Assembly: GCA_014859645.1 (NCBI GenBank)
Contig: JACUTV010000015.1
Span: 1 to 34,557 of the forward strand
Reading direction: 5' to 3'
Source of the DNA: Campylobacterales bacterium
GTDB taxonomy: Bacteria; Campylobacterota; Campylobacteria; Campylobacterales; Campylobacteraceae
DNA: 34,557 nucleotides
How positions within the stretch are numbered: position 1 is the stretch's first letter; each line of letters begins with the position of its first letter. The notes below the pieces were generated by a model that saw nothing but the letters and a program-made list of their open reading frames with translations, was not told the origin of the DNA and searched no databases. Below, in pieces: positions 7,783-16,652 of this stretch. The translations under genes and the position numbers were made by a program.

Positions 7783-8744
7783 TTGTTCTCCTTATTCGTG
7801 TTAAAAAATTTTAAAATTTTAGCTTGTAATTTAAGCCAATCTTTTTGTAAAACAAGTGGGAATCCCCCGTAGGTCTTTCCACCTTCTAAAGACTTTGTAA
7901 CCCCACCGCGCGCGGCGACGGTCGTAAAATCACCTATTTTAAGATGCCCGGCAACAGCACTTTGGCCCCCCATGATGACATTTCTCCCTAGAGTTGTTGA
8001 GCCAGAGATACCCGTCTGGGAGACAATAATACACCTTTCTCCAAGTTCACAATTATGGGCAATTTGTACCAAATTATCAATTTTGGTACCGCGCTTAATA
8101 CACGTTGCTCCAAAAACAGCACGGTCAATGGTCGTACAAGCACCAATTTCCACATCATCTTCTAGCACTACGCTGCCTGTATGGTAAATCTTAATATGCT
8201 CACCCGTTGGTGTGTGAGCATAGCCAAAACCATCCGCACCGATGACAGCATTGGGAAGAATATGGCACCGTTTTCCAAGTTGCGCTCCACCATAAATCAC
8301 GGCATTGGGGTGAATAATACACCCTTCTCCTATTCGCACACCATCTCCGATGTATGCCCCTGCCATTACAGTGACATCACGTTCAATAATAGCACCTTTT
8401 CCTAAAAAGACGTGGGGGAAAATCTGTGCACTAGCATCTACGCGTGCGGGTTCCCCTTCTAAAGAAGCAAGGGGGGTGGCAAAAGAGGCACTAGCATACG
8501 CCATGCTTAAATGGGGCGTGGGCGTGAGTAAGGCACTGCATCCCCTGGGGAGCGCGTCAAGATAGTCTTTAGAGACAAACACAGCTCCTGCCTTGGTGCT
8601 CTTAAGCGTGTCAAGATAGCGGCTATGGTCAATATAACTAAGCTCATCAGCTGAAGCTTCGGCCAGTGTATTTAAGCGAACAATCTCTTTATCTTCTCCA
8701 AAAAGTTCCAAAGAAAGGGAAGTAGCAAGAACAGAGAGTTTCAT
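7779..8744 (-). CDS. lpxD: UDP-3-O-acylglucosamine N-acyltransferase LpxD
   Basis: LpxD adds the amide-linked hydroxyacyl chain in lipid A synthesis, using acyl-ACP. The first 100 or so residues form the uridine-binding domain. Hexapeptide repeats then run from about 110 to 285 ([38 protein letters not shown]). The catalytic histidine is H230 in [10 protein letters not shown], near E. coli H239. The C-terminal helices follow YGGFPLVLQ. The 321-residue length is normal (E. coli 341). The start codon directly abuts the ilvH stop, and ilvB-ilvH-lpxD is an order I recall from Campylobacter, which links branched-chain amino acid and lipid A genes on one message. Confidence 0.96.
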   Translation of the reverse strand: MKLSVLATSLSLELFGEDKEIVRLNTLAEASADELSYIDHSRYLDTLKSTKAGAVFVSKDYLDALPRGCSALLTPTPHLSMAYASASFATPLASLEGEPARVDASAQIFPHVFLGKGAIIERDVTVMAGAYIGDGVRIGEGCIIHPNAVIYGGAQLGKRCHILPNAVIGADGFGYAHTPTGEHIKIYHTGSVVLEDDVEIGACTTIDRAVFGATCIKRGTKIDNLVQIAHNCELGERCIIVSQTGISGSTTLGRNVIMGGQSAVAGHLKIGDFTTVAARGGVTKSLEGGKTYGGFPLVLQKDWLKLQAKILKFFNTNKENK

Positions 8745-9215
8745 TTATACATCCAAGGCGACAGAGCCCCCCCGCACGATTTCGGTGGGGTTGTACTTTT
8801 TGATGGCTTTGAGAAAGTTAGTAACCCTGCTTGGGTCATCCACTACCATCGCCACGATAAAATCTTCACCACTGCTGGCAATGGTTCCATTGTACGCTTT
8901 GAGCATAGCATCAAGGCCGTCAAATTTTTCACTCAACGGAATCTTTACCATAGCCATCTCTTTTTCAACAAATTCACCCGATTCGATGACTTTGTAGGTA
9001 GGGATGAGCTTGTGTAGCTGTTTTACGATCTGTTCCAAGACCTTTGCATTGCCCGAAGTGACGATGGTAAGGCGTGAAAGATTGGTATTGGGGATGGGAG
9101 CGACCGTTAAAGAGTCGATGTTATACCCTCGCCCTGCAAACAACCCTGAAATCCGTGATAAAACCCCGTGTTCATTGAGTACAATGACTGAAATTACGCG
9201 TCTGGTTTCCATCAT
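8745..9215 (-). CDS. ilvH: Acetolactate synthase small (regulatory) subunit IlvH
   Basis: The small subunit activates the IlvB catalytic subunit and confers feedback inhibition by valine. An N-terminal ACT domain is seen in VIVLNEHGVLSRISGLFAGR followed by GYNIDSLTV. The C-terminal ACT-like domain covers about residues 80-156. The 156 residues fit the family (about 160). Translation starts at ATG 9215 in a TAATG overlap with the ilvB stop, with AAGGA just upstream, so the two subunits are translationally coupled as expected for a fixed complex. Confidence 0.95.
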   Translation of the reverse strand: MMETRRVISVIVLNEHGVLSRISGLFAGRGYNIDSLTVAPIPNTNLSRLTIVTSGNAKVLEQIVKQLHKLIPTYKVIESGEFVEKEMAMVKIPLSEKFDGLDAMLKAYNGTIASSGEDFIVAMVVDDPSRVTNFLKAIKKYNPTEIVRGGSVALDV

Positions 9216-10909
9216 TAATCCTTATAATCTAACATCATATTGTATAGCGTTCCGCCCGAGGGAACCATCGGAAGAACGTTTTCTAGGCGGTGAACCTTTA
9301 CGTCAATCATCGCAACACTCTTGCTCGCAATCGCCTCTTCAAGAGCTTTGTCAAACTCTTCCTTGGTTTCTACGCGACGTCCAAATCCCCCAAAAGCTTC
9401 CACAAGTTTCACGAAGTCAGGTTGCATTTGCAAGTCAGTGGAAGAGTAGCGTTTGTCATAGAAAAAGGTTTGCCATTGGCGTACCATGCCAAGAAAATTG
9501 TTATTTAAAATGATGTTAATGACAGGGATTTTACTCTCAACCGCTGTCATAAGCTCTTGAATGTTCATCAAAATAGACCCATCACCTGTGATATTGATGG
9601 CAATCTGCTCTTTTTGCGCCCATTTTGCGCCCATAGCCGCTGGCATTCCAAAGCCCATGGTGCCAAGTCCGCCACTTGTAACCCATTGGCGCGGGTAGGT
9701 AAAGGGGTAAAATTGCGCGGCCCACATTTGATGTTGACCTACGTCCGTTACGATAACGGCCTTATCGCCCAAAAGTTCTCCGACGCGCTCAATAACCCAC
9801 TGAGGCTTGATGATTTCATTGGAATCTTCGTACCCTAAGGGGTGAATTTCATTATACCGAGAGAGCAAATCGCGCCAGTTTTGGTATTTTTCCGCTTTGA
9901 TTTCTTCTTTGGCACGCGGGAGCATGGCTTCCAAAACGTTTTTCATGTCCCCTACGATAGGATAATCCACATCCACAAGTTTTCCAATGGAACTGGGGTC
10001 AATGTCTACATGGATGACCTTGGCATGCTTGGCAAATTCACTAAGTTTTCCCGTAACGCGGTCATCAAACCGTGGCCCAAGAGCAATCATCAAGTCCGCT
10101 TCGCTCATCCCCATGTTGGCCGCGTAAGAGCCGTGCATCCCTACCATGCCCAACAGCAAAGGGTCATCGTAACGCAAGGCGCCTCTAGCCATCAAGGTTT
10201 CAACCGCAGGAATACCCGTGAGCTTTGCAAACTCACGCACCAGTTCCGAAGCGCCTGAGCTGATGATGCCTCCACCTAGATAAAGGATGGGGCGTTTGGC
10301 CTGCGCGATGGCTTCGACTGCTTTTTTGATTTGCCGTACATTGCCTTTATAGGTAGGCTTGTAGGTTTGCATGACAATTTCTTTGGGGTATTCAAAGGTG
10401 CCAAGTTGCGCGGTGACGTCTTTGGGAAGGTCTACATGCACAGGTCCTGGTCGGCCAGTACGCGCGATGTAAAAGGCTTCTTTGAGGATGCGTGGGAGTT
10501 CGCTTACGTGGCGCACGAGGTAGTTGTGCTTGACACAAGGACGTGAAATGCCCACCGCGTCAATCTCTTGAAACGCATCGGTGCCAATCATCGTAATAGG
10601 TACTTGCCCACTGATGATGACCATAGGAATGGAGTCCATGTAGGCTGTGGCAATGCCTGTGACGGCATTGGTAAAGCCAGGTCCGCTGGTGACAAAGGCG
10701 ACACCGACGTTTCCGCTTGCCCGTGCGTATCCATCGGCTGCGTGAACCGCAGCTTGTTCGTGTCGGCTAAGAATGTGCGTGAAGTACTTTTGCTTATACA
10801 CTTCATCATACACGTTCATGATTGCTCCGCCGGGGTATCCAAACACTACTTCAACGTTTTCGTTGTGTAGTGCTTCAATCACCATTTGTGAACCGGTCAT
10901 TTCCATCAT
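9215..10909 (-). CDS. ilvB: Acetolactate synthase large (catalytic) subunit IlvB
   Basis: This thiamin-diphosphate enzyme condenses two pyruvates, or pyruvate and 2-oxobutyrate, at the start of Val/Leu/Ile synthesis. GYPGGAIMNVYDE is at residues 24-36, catalytic E51 lies in SRHEQAA, and the ThDP/Mg site GDGSILMNIQE to NNNFLG lies at about 441-470. I chose the ATG at 10909 because AAGGAG precedes it (10913-10918); ATG 10906 is equally possible, and a longer frame from a TTG at 10945 lacks support. The length is 564 residues. A TATAAT at 10972-10977 gives a leader of about 55 bases in which I see no attenuator-like leader peptide. Confidence 0.96.
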   Translation of the reverse strand: MMEMTGSQMVIEALHNENVEVVFGYPGGAIMNVYDEVYKQKYFTHILSRHEQAAVHAADGYARASGNVGVAFVTSGPGFTNAVTGIATAYMDSIPMVIISGQVPITMIGTDAFQEIDAVGISRPCVKHNYLVRHVSELPRILKEAFYIARTGRPGPVHVDLPKDVTAQLGTFEYPKEIVMQTYKPTYKGNVRQIKKAVEAIAQAKRPILYLGGGIISSGASELVREFAKLTGIPAVETLMARGALRYDDPLLLGMVGMHGSYAANMGMSEADLMIALGPRFDDRVTGKLSEFAKHAKVIHVDIDPSSIGKLVDVDYPIVGDMKNVLEAMLPRAKEEIKAEKYQNWRDLLSRYNEIHPLGYEDSNEIIKPQWVIERVGELLGDKAVIVTDVGQHQMWAAQFYPFTYPRQWVTSGGLGTMGFGMPAAMGAKWAQKEQIAINITGDGSILMNIQELMTAVESKIPVINIILNNNFLGMVRQWQTFFYDKRYSSTDLQMQPDFVKLVEAFGGFGRRVETKEEFDKALEEAIASKSVAMIDVKVHRLENVLPMVPSGGTLYNMMLDYKD

Positions 10910-10971
10910 GTTCTCCTTAAAAGTTGCCCTCACCTGCTCCAACAAGTGTGTAGATAGGTAAAAAGTGCGTC

Positions 10972-10977
10972 ATTATA
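10972..10977 (-). promoter_or_regulatory. -10 element of the ilvB-ilvH-lpxD operon
   Basis: On the minus strand the sequence reads TTTTGCTATAAT, ending about 63 bases before the ilvB start. It lies in the short gap after the Ppx/GppA gene, so the ilv operon need not depend on read-through. Confidence 0.75.
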
Positions 10978-11004
10978 GCAAAAGTAAATTAAAGCAGTCT
11001 CACG

Positions 11005-11898
11005 CTAGCGGGTTATGTGCACTCTTTCACAAAGCGCTATGGCTACGCCTTCGCGAAGCCCATCATCGACCACAATCATCTCCAAAAACCCTAGGGTTTG
11101 CATCAGTTTTGTGATAATGTTAATTCCCGTAACAATCAAATCACTCCGTCGCACGCCAACCCACCTTTCACGCTCTTTTTCCTCTAAGGCTAAAAGCCGC
11201 GTTAATGCCTCTTCATAATCCTTACATGTAAGGCGTGTTCCTGTGATTTTTTCGTGTGCATACTCGCTGTAACGCATGCCGTGCAAAAAAGCACTCACTG
11301 TCGTTGGCGTTCCTGCGGTGGCGACGAGTAGCGAAGCCTTTGGCCAAGAGCGCGTGGTGTGTTTAATCTCTTCCAAAGAAGCTTCTAGCGTGCCCGAATC
11401 GCCCTCAGTAAGGGTGACAATGCCCAAGGGAAAACTGTGCGAAAAGGTGAAGTCTTGGGCTTTACATGTAAGCTCCAACGACCCGCCGCCTAAATCCATC
11501 AGCCAAAAGGATGACGCCTTTTGGTCTAAACGCGTTAGCGCGCTTTGAGCACCTAGGAGTGTCAATGCCGCCTCAGTAGTGCCATCGATGATTTCAAAGG
11601 CAAGACCTGTGTGCGCGTGAATAGCCTGAAGTACCGCCGTAGCGTTGCTCGCGCGCCTTAGAGCTTCGGTGGTTACACAACGCACGGGCAAGGTTTTAAA
11701 ATCAAACACCTGCCCCGCTTCGTCCAGTGCTTCAAGGATGCGCTTTTGGGCGCTTTCGCCGATGTAGCCGTTGCTATACAACCCTTCGGCGGTGCGTACA
11801 ATGCGCTCAAACTCCTTAACCCTTTTGCCATTTTCACAAGAGAGTTGCACGATACGCAGGGTATTGGAGCCTAAATCACACGCGATAACCTCACCCAT
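11005..11898 (-). CDS. Ppx/GppA-family phosphatase, short form
   Basis: The family hydrolyses polyphosphate or pppGpp, using an actin-like ASKHA fold. The first nucleotide/phosphate loop is DLGSNTLRIVQL (residues 8-19) and the second is LMDLGGGSLELT at about residues 132-143. E-rich catalytic segments such as TTEALRRASNA are present. With 297 residues it contains only the two core domains and lacks the C-terminal HD-like domain of E. coli Ppx or GppA, so polyphosphate versus pppGpp cannot be decided. The start has an AAAGGGA site. Two TACATGTA palindromes in the gene (11223-11230, 11463-11470) both encode Leu-Thr-Cys-Lys, the second directly after the catalytic GGGSLE motif. Confidence 0.88.
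   Translation of the reverse strand: MGEVIACDLGSNTLRIVQLSCENGKRVKEFERIVRTAEGLYSNGYIGESAQKRILEALDEAGQVFDFKTLPVRCVTTEALRRASNATAVLQAIHAHTGLAFEIIDGTTEAALTLLGAQSALTRLDQKASSFWLMDLGGGSLELTCKAQDFTFSHSFPLGIVTLTEGDSGTLEASLEEIKHTTRSWPKASLLVATAGTPTTVSAFLHGMRYSEYAHEKITGTRLTCKDYEEALTRLLALEEKERERWVGVRRSDLIVTGINIITKLMQTLGFLEMIVVDDGLREGVAIALCERVHITR
11220..11233. repeat. CCTTACATGTAAGG 14-base palindrome in the Ppx/GppA gene
   Basis: A perfect 14-base palindrome within the coding sequence, read on the minus strand as Leu-Thr-Cys-Lys. One of three perfect 14-base copies. Confidence 0.85.
11462..11471. repeat. TTACATGTAA palindrome in the Ppx/GppA gene
   Basis: A second perfect 10-base copy in the same gene, also read as Leu-Thr-Cys-Lys, next to the phosphate-binding loop. 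Confidence 0.8.
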
Positions 11899-11927
11899 AA
11901 ACGTCCCTTTGAAGGTTCAAGTTTCGC

Positions 11928-11934
11928 TATAATA
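11928..11934. promoter_or_regulatory. Overlapping divergent -10 elements, pdxJ (+) and Ppx/GppA (-)
   Basis: On the plus strand TATAAT at 11928-11933, in the context TTTCGCTATAAT, lies 31 bases before pdxJ. On the minus strand the complement reads TATTAT (11934 to 11929), 30 bases before the phosphatase start. The two -10 boxes overlap almost completely, so one site may fire in both directions. Confidence 0.6.
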
Positions 11935-11964
11935 CCCCAAATTTCTTCCCAAAGGCAAACCCCC

Positions 11965-12744
11965 ATGCTCTTAGGTGTAAACATCGATCACATCGCCGTT
12001 TTGCGTGAAGCAAGACGCATTAATGACCCCGACCCCCTAGACGCGCTTGGCATCGTCAAACGCGCAGGAGCCGACCAAATCACCATCCATTTGCGCGAAG
12101 ACAGACGACATATTCACGACGAAGATGCCAAGCGTATCGTGGCACTTTCTCCCTTGCCTGTAAACCTTGAATGCGCCATGGCACCCCAAATGCTAGAGAT
12201 TGCCACCACCCTTTTACCTCACCGCGTCACCTTGGTACCTGAAAAGCGTGAAGAAGTTACCACCGAGGGTGGCTTGGATGTTAAAGGGTATTTTGCCCCG
12301 CTTAAAGAGGCCGTAAAAGGGTTGCAAGCCCATGGGATTGAAGTGTCACTATTTATTGACCCCACTAAGGAAACAGTGAAGCTCTCTCAAGCCTTGCGCG
12401 TAGAGTGGGTAGAGCTTCACACGGGGGCGTACGCAAACTTGTATGCCATGCTTTATGGAAACCTTACTTCTTCGCATCACAGCATCAAAGCCCTAGAACT
12501 TCCTCGGCCTACTTTAAAAACCTTACTAGAAGCAAGCCTTAAAGAGCTTGAAGACGCAGCCACTTTAGCCGCTTCCTTGGGGCTAAAAGTTGCCGCAGGA
12601 CACGGGCTAAATTATCACAATGTAGAGGCTATCACGCGTATGGGTGCCATCGAAGAGCTTAACATTGGCCAAAGCATCATCGCCCGTTCGGTCTTTACGG
12701 GCCTTAAAGAGGCGGTTGTGCGTATGCGGGAGTTGGTTCGATGA
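11965..12744 (+). CDS. pdxJ: Pyridoxine 5'-phosphate synthase PdxJ
   Basis: PdxJ condenses 1-deoxyxylulose 5-phosphate with the PdxA product to form pyridoxine 5'-phosphate. The TIM-barrel N-terminus GVNIDHIAVLREAR is diagnostic, followed by ADQITIHLREDRRHI and the later phosphate-binding AAGHGLNYHN and IGQSIIARSVFTGL. The 259 residues slightly exceed the E. coli length (243). It starts after AAAGGC and overlaps pdxA by ATGA, so the two enzymes that meet at the same reaction are translationally coupled. Confidence 0.96.
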   Translation: MLLGVNIDHIAVLREARRINDPDPLDALGIVKRAGADQITIHLREDRRHIHDEDAKRIVALSPLPVNLECAMAPQMLEIATTLLPHRVTLVPEKREEVTTEGGLDVKGYFAPLKEAVKGLQAHGIEVSLFIDPTKETVKLSQALRVEWVELHTGAYANLYAMLYGNLTSSHHSIKALELPRPTLKTLLEASLKELEDAATLAASLGLKVAAGHGLNYHNVEAITRMGAIEELNIGQSIIARSVFTGLKEAVVRMRELVR

Positions 12745-13676
12745 AACTTGCCATTAGCCTTGGGGATTTAAACGGGATTGGCCTTGAGATTGCGTTGCGT
12801 TCTCACGAAGAGATTGCCCAGTGGTGTGAACCAGTCTATTGCATCGATCCTACAATGCTAGCATGGGGAGCGGCACTTTTAGGGCTAGATGTTCCCCAAA
12901 CCATGCAAGTGCACCCTTGCGGGGATGTGTTTGACATCACCCCTGGACGCGCCACAAAGGCTTCAGGCAAAGCCTCCTATCATTCGTTTTTAAAAGCCCT
13001 TGGCCTAGTGCAAGCAAACAAGGCTGACGCGTTAGTAACCTTGCCTATTCACAAAGAAGCGTGGCACAAAGCGGACGTGCTTTACAAAGGCCATACGGAC
13101 GCTCTGAGCGGACTTTTGAAAGAAGACGCCATGATGATGTTGGGGTGTGAAAAGCTTTTTGTGGGGCTGTTTACCCACCACATTCCTTTGAAAAACGTCG
13201 CTAAACAGATAAAGAAAAAACCCCTGACACACTTTTTGATACGCTTTTGGGAATCCCTACATGTAAGGCCTATTGGAGTCCTTGGACTTAACCCTCACGC
13301 GGGAGATGGCGGGGTGATTGGGCGGGAAGAGCGCGTCATTGCCAAAGCTATCGCCGCGGCTAATGCATACGCTGGAGAAGAAGTGTTTATGGGGCCGTTA
13401 GTGCCTGATACGGCTTTTACACCTCGTCAGTTGGAGCAGTTTTCCCACCTGGTGTGTTTGTATCACGACCAAGGGTTAGCGCCCCTAAAAGCCCTCTTTT
13501 TTGAAGAGAGTATCAACGTTTCTTTAGGGCTTAGCGTGGTGCGTACTTCGGTAGACCATGGCACAGCCTATGACATCGCCTACAAAAACGCGAATCCCTC
13601 GTGCAAAAGTTATCTTAATGCTATTCAAAGTGCCCTTGTGTTGGCGAGAAAAAGGGAGAATTTTACCGAAACTTAA
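12741..13676 (+). CDS. pdxA: 4-hydroxythreonine-4-phosphate dehydrogenase PdxA
   Basis: PdxA oxidises 4-phosphohydroxythreonine in the DXP-dependent vitamin B6 pathway. The N-terminus LAISLGDLNGIGLEIALR is typical. The metal-binding histidines are seen in YKGHTDAL, YHDQGLAPLKALF and SVDHGTAYDIAYK. GLNPHAGDGG is the substrate loop. The 311 residues compare with 329 in E. coli. One TACATGTA copy (13258-13265) encodes Leu-His-Val-Arg. The gene starts at the pdxJ stop (ATGA). Confidence 0.96.
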   Translation: MKLAISLGDLNGIGLEIALRSHEEIAQWCEPVYCIDPTMLAWGAALLGLDVPQTMQVHPCGDVFDITPGRATKASGKASYHSFLKALGLVQANKADALVTLPIHKEAWHKADVLYKGHTDALSGLLKEDAMMMLGCEKLFVGLFTHHIPLKNVAKQIKKKPLTHFLIRFWESLHVRPIGVLGLNPHAGDGGVIGREERVIAKAIAAANAYAGEEVFMGPLVPDTAFTPRQLEQFSHLVCLYHDQGLAPLKALFFEESINVSLGLSVVRTSVDHGTAYDIAYKNANPSCKSYLNAIQSALVLARKRENFTET

Positions 13677-13715
13677 TTACAAAACGGTTACAGTTCTTTC
13701 TTAGTAAAGATTTGG

Positions 13716-13721
13716 GATAAT
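13716..13721 (+). promoter_or_regulatory. -10 element before the phosphate transporter gene
   Basis: GATAAT in the context TTTGGGATAATATG lies about 30 bases before the chosen start. It deviates by one base from TATAAT. Confidence 0.55.
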
Positions 13722-13752
13722 ATGCGCCAAGAAAACCCCTCTAAGGATGTGC

Positions 13753-15303
13753 ATGTCCCGCGACAATCTTCTAGCGTTCTCCCTTTTTGCCGTTTCTACT
13801 GTCGGCTTTTTTGTTTGGGGGTATGATTATATCCCGTCTCACCATTTTCTCCTCTTTACTGTTGCTACCCTTTTTGGATTGTTCATGGCCTTTAATATTG
13901 GCGGGAACGATGTAGCGAACTCTTTTGGTACCAGTGTAGGAGCAAAAACCATTACCTTAAAACAAGCCCTCATCATCGCGGCTATTTTTGAGCTTAGTGG
14001 CGCTATTTTTGCGGGTGGTGAAGTGACTAAAACGATTCGCCAAGGCATCGTGCAAATGCCTTCTTCTGCGTTTGATCCCTTGCTTTTTGTACTTGTGATG
14101 CTCTCGTCCCTTTTAAGTGCAGGATTGTGGCTCATGATTGCCTCTAAACGCGGACTTCCTGTCTCTACGACCCATTCGATTGTGGGCGGGATTGTGGGCG
14201 GTAGTATCGCCCTTGGCTACGTAGTTACGGGTGGCGAGAGTTCTTTTTCGATGGTAAGCTGGGGAAAGATTGGGCAAATTGCTTCAAGTTGGGTGATTTC
14301 ACCGATACTTGGGGGCGTTTTATCGTACATCGTGTACCACTACATCAAAAAAAACATTCTTACGCCAAGTGAAAAAGCGGCCGAGGTAATGAAGCGCATG
14401 AAAAAAAGCCGCAAAGCCTACAAAGAAAAATACGCCCACTCCTTAAAAAACAAGACCGATGAAGAGCAAATCAGAGAACTAGAGCATTTGGCGATGTATG
14501 ACGACGAGGAAGAAAACAACAATCCACTTGATGAGACCGAATACCAAAAGCGCATCAAGGCCATGAAAGAGCGAGAAAAACAGGTGGACCCTTTTGCACC
14601 TCTTCGCCGTAATATTCCGATGGTTGGAGCCCTTGCGGCGGTTTCGGTCTCTTCTATGCTACTGTTCAAAGGCCTCAGTAATCTCAAAATGGAAATTAGC
14701 ACCATAGAAACCCTTTGGATTATCTTTTTGATTGGCACAGCTGCTTTTGTGGTGAGTCTTGCGATTGTTAACATTATGGCCAAAAACGATGTAACAAAAA
14801 CCACCACACGGATTTTTTCATGGCTACAAATCTTCACCGCTTCCGCCTTTGCTTTTAGCCACGGAGCCAACGACATCGCCAACGCCATCGGGCCTTTTGC
14901 GGCAGTCTTAGACGTACTAAAAACGGGAGCGATTAACGCGAGTGCGCCGGTGCCTTTTATCGCCATGGCTACCTTTGGAGTCTCACTCATCGTGGGACTT
15001 TGGTTTTTGGGTAAAGAAGTCATCGCTACTGTGGGGACACGTTTGGCGGAAATTTTGCCCGTGACGGGATTTTCAGCAGAACTTGCTGCAAGTTTGGTCA
15101 TTTTGCTGGCAACGGCTTTTGGGATTCCTGTCTCCTCCACACACATCCTTATCGGTGCTGTGTTGGGCATCGGGATACTCAACAAAGACGCCAACTGGAA
15201 GCTTATGCGCCCCATTGCATTAGCATGGATTATCACCCTGCCTGCTGCTGGTATTTCTTCTGCTTTCTTCTTTTTCGTCCTCAAGAGCGTTATGGGATTA
15301 TAG
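13753..15303 (+). CDS. Pit/Pho4-family inorganic phosphate transporter
   Basis: A cation-coupled phosphate permease of the inner membrane. The two inverted-repeat Pho4 signatures are present: GGNDVANSFGTSVGAKT near residue 50 and SHGANDIANAIGPFAAV near residue 370. Each half also has a second element (GLPVSTTHSIVGGIVGGS; GIPVSSTHILIGAVLGIG). About ten hydrophobic segments flank a long charged cytoplasmic loop at about 196-290, rich in Lys/Glu (MKKSRKAYKEKYA). I prefer ATG 13753 because TAAGG (13742-13746) directly abuts the alternative ATG 13747 and is correctly spaced only from 13753. Length is 516 residues. No PhoU-like gene adjoins it. Sulfate or other anions cannot be excluded, but phosphate is by far the likeliest substrate. 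Confidence 0.92.
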   Translation: MSRDNLLAFSLFAVSTVGFFVWGYDYIPSHHFLLFTVATLFGLFMAFNIGGNDVANSFGTSVGAKTITLKQALIIAAIFELSGAIFAGGEVTKTIRQGIVQMPSSAFDPLLFVLVMLSSLLSAGLWLMIASKRGLPVSTTHSIVGGIVGGSIALGYVVTGGESSFSMVSWGKIGQIASSWVISPILGGVLSYIVYHYIKKNILTPSEKAAEVMKRMKKSRKAYKEKYAHSLKNKTDEEQIRELEHLAMYDDEEENNNPLDETEYQKRIKAMKEREKQVDPFAPLRRNIPMVGALAAVSVSSMLLFKGLSNLKMEISTIETLWIIFLIGTAAFVVSLAIVNIMAKNDVTKTTTRIFSWLQIFTASAFAFSHGANDIANAIGPFAAVLDVLKTGAINASAPVPFIAMATFGVSLIVGLWFLGKEVIATVGTRLAEILPVTGFSAELAASLVILLATAFGIPVSSTHILIGAVLGIGILNKDANWKLMRPIALAWIITLPAAGISSAFFFFVLKSVMGL

Positions 15304-15306
15304 ACC

Positions 15307-15320
15307 CCTTACATGTAAGG
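15307..15320. repeat. CCTTACATGTAAGG 14-base palindrome after the phosphate transporter gene
   Basis: The only perfect 14-base copy found outside a gene, starting four bases after the stop codon. It is directly joined to a second hairpin (15319-15340). Confidence 0.85.
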
Positions 15321-15354
15321 CAAAAGCGCACGCTTTTGCCTCGTAGGACTTTTT
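15319..15354 (+). terminator. Hairpin after the phosphate transporter gene, weak terminator candidate
   Basis: GGCAAAAGC (15319-15327) pairs perfectly with GCTTTTGCC (15332-15340) around a four-base loop. The T run (15350-15354) comes ten bases later instead of directly after the stem, so it is not a textbook terminator. It shares two bases with the preceding palindrome. Confidence 0.5.
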
Positions 15355-15368
15355 AACCCAAGACTTGC

Positions 15369-15374
15369 TACACT
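15369..15374 (+). promoter_or_regulatory. Possible -10 element of the DEAD-box helicase gene
   Basis: TACACT in the context CTTGCTACACT resembles the TTTGCTATAAT motif before other genes here and lies 35 bases before the TTG start. Confidence 0.45.
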
Positions 15375-15409
15375 ACCACCCTGCACTAACTAATCATAAG
15401 GAAATTTTA

Positions 15410-16651
15410 TTGACAGCATTTTCACAACTCTCCCTTTGTCCTGCCCTTTTAAAAGCGGTCGAAGAGGAAGGCTATACCACCCCTACTCCCGTTCAAGCCC
15501 AAGCAATTCCGCCCATCCTAGAAGGACGCGACATGCTAGCAGGCGCCCAAACAGGTACAGGCAAAACCGCGGGCTTTACCTTGCCTATTTTAGAACGATT
15601 AACACGCCATGAATACCACAAAGGCAAACCAAAACTGCGCGTGCTTATCCTCACTCCCACCCGCGAACTTGCGGCCCAAGTGGCTGAGAGCGTCGTGACT
15701 TATGGCAAATATTTGCCTTTTAGAAGCACCGTTGTATTTGGCGGCGTAGGCATTAACCCCCAAATCAAAGCCTTGAAAACAGGCGTAGACATTTTAGTAG
15801 CCACCCCTGGACGTTTGCTAGATTTGCACGGCCAACAGTGCGTTGATTTTGCCAACATCGACACCCTTGTCCTTGACGAAGCAGACCGAATGCTTGACAT
15901 GGGCTTTGTGAAAGACATCCGTCGCATCATCTCTTTGCTCCCCAAAAAGCGCCAAAATTTGCTTTTTTCGGCGACCTATTCCAACGAAATCAAAGCCTTA
16001 TGTGAGTCCATCTTACACAATCCCGCCATTGTCGAAGTAGCCAGACGCAACACCTCCAGTGAGCTTGTGCACCAACGAGTGATTGTTTCAGATTGCGCGC
16101 GTAAAACGGCTCTTTTAGGCAAACTCATCCAAGAAGGAAAATGGAAGCAAGTACTGGTCTTTACCCGCACCAAACACCGCGCCAATAAAGTCAGCGACTA
16201 TCTCAACAAACTAGGCATTAGCGCTGCGGCGATTCATGGCAACAAAAGCCAGGGGGCACGCACCAAAGCGTTGAGTGATTTTAAAGAAAGCAAGGTAAAA
16301 ATTCTCGTGGCCACCGACATCGCCGCACGTGGGCTTGACATCGATCAACTTCCTCGCGTGGTGAACTTTGAACTGCCCAATATCGCCGAAGATTACGTGC
16401 ACCGCATTGGCCGTACGGGACGCGCTGGAAACGAAGGCGAAGCCGTCTCTTTGGTGTGTATCGATGAATTTGACTACCTCAAAGGCATTGAGCGTTTGAT
16501 TAAAAAAGTGTTTGAGCGAGAAGTTGTCGAGGGCTTTGAGCCTGACCCTTCCATCAAAGCCGAACCCATCGTCCAAGGACGTGGCGGCGGACAACGCCCA
16601 CCTTCGAGCAACAAACGTCCTGCCGCAACGGGACGCAAACCAAGACGCTAG
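15410..16651 (+). CDS. DEAD-box ATP-dependent RNA helicase, RhlE-like
   Basis: These helicases unwind RNA in ribosome assembly and mRNA turnover. The Q motif [12 protein letters not shown] lies at about residues 24-35, Walker [11 protein letters not shown] at 44-53, then [16 protein letters not shown], the DEAD box [16 protein letters not shown], and motif [12 protein letters not shown]. The C-terminal tail is basic and low complexity ([15 protein letters not shown]), which is common for RNA contact. TTG 15410 is chosen because AAGGA (15398-15402) precedes it; a TTG at 15365 has no ribosome site. Length is 413 residues. Assignment to RhlE rather than CsdA or SrmB rests on the short tail and is tentative. 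Confidence 0.92.
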   Translation: MTAFSQLSLCPALLKAVEEEGYTTPTPVQAQAIPPILEGRDMLAGAQTGTGKTAGFTLPILERLTRHEYHKGKPKLRVLILTPTRELAAQVAESVVTYGKYLPFRSTVVFGGVGINPQIKALKTGVDILVATPGRLLDLHGQQCVDFANIDTLVLDEADRMLDMGFVKDIRRIISLLPKKRQNLLFSATYSNEIKALCESILHNPAIVEVARRNTSSELVHQRVIVSDCARKTALLGKLIQEGKWKQVLVFTRTKHRANKVSDYLNKLGISAAAIHGNKSQGARTKALSDFKESKVKILVATDIAARGLDIDQLPRVVNFELPNIAEDYVHRIGRTGRAGNEGEAVSLVCIDEFDYLKGIERLIKKVFEREVVEGFEPDPSIKAEPIVQGRGGGQRPPSSNKRPAATGRKPRR

Positions 16652-16652
16652 C

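Noticed and set aside
10910-10971. Attenuator or leader peptide before ilvB
   Set aside because: The leader after the predicted start is about 55 bases and contains no short frame rich in Leu, Val or Ile and no hairpin followed by T residues.
14418-15284. A 288-codon open frame on the minus strand inside the phosphate transporter gene
   Set aside because: It is antisense to a well-supported Pho4 gene with intact motifs; its composition is that of a reversed membrane-protein gene, and it shows no ribosome site or family motif.
16512-16652. A longer start for the YaiI/YqxD-family gene within the helicase 3' end
   Set aside because: The extra 47 residues are a second frame of the helicase tail, and the conserved family N-terminus begins at GTG 16653.
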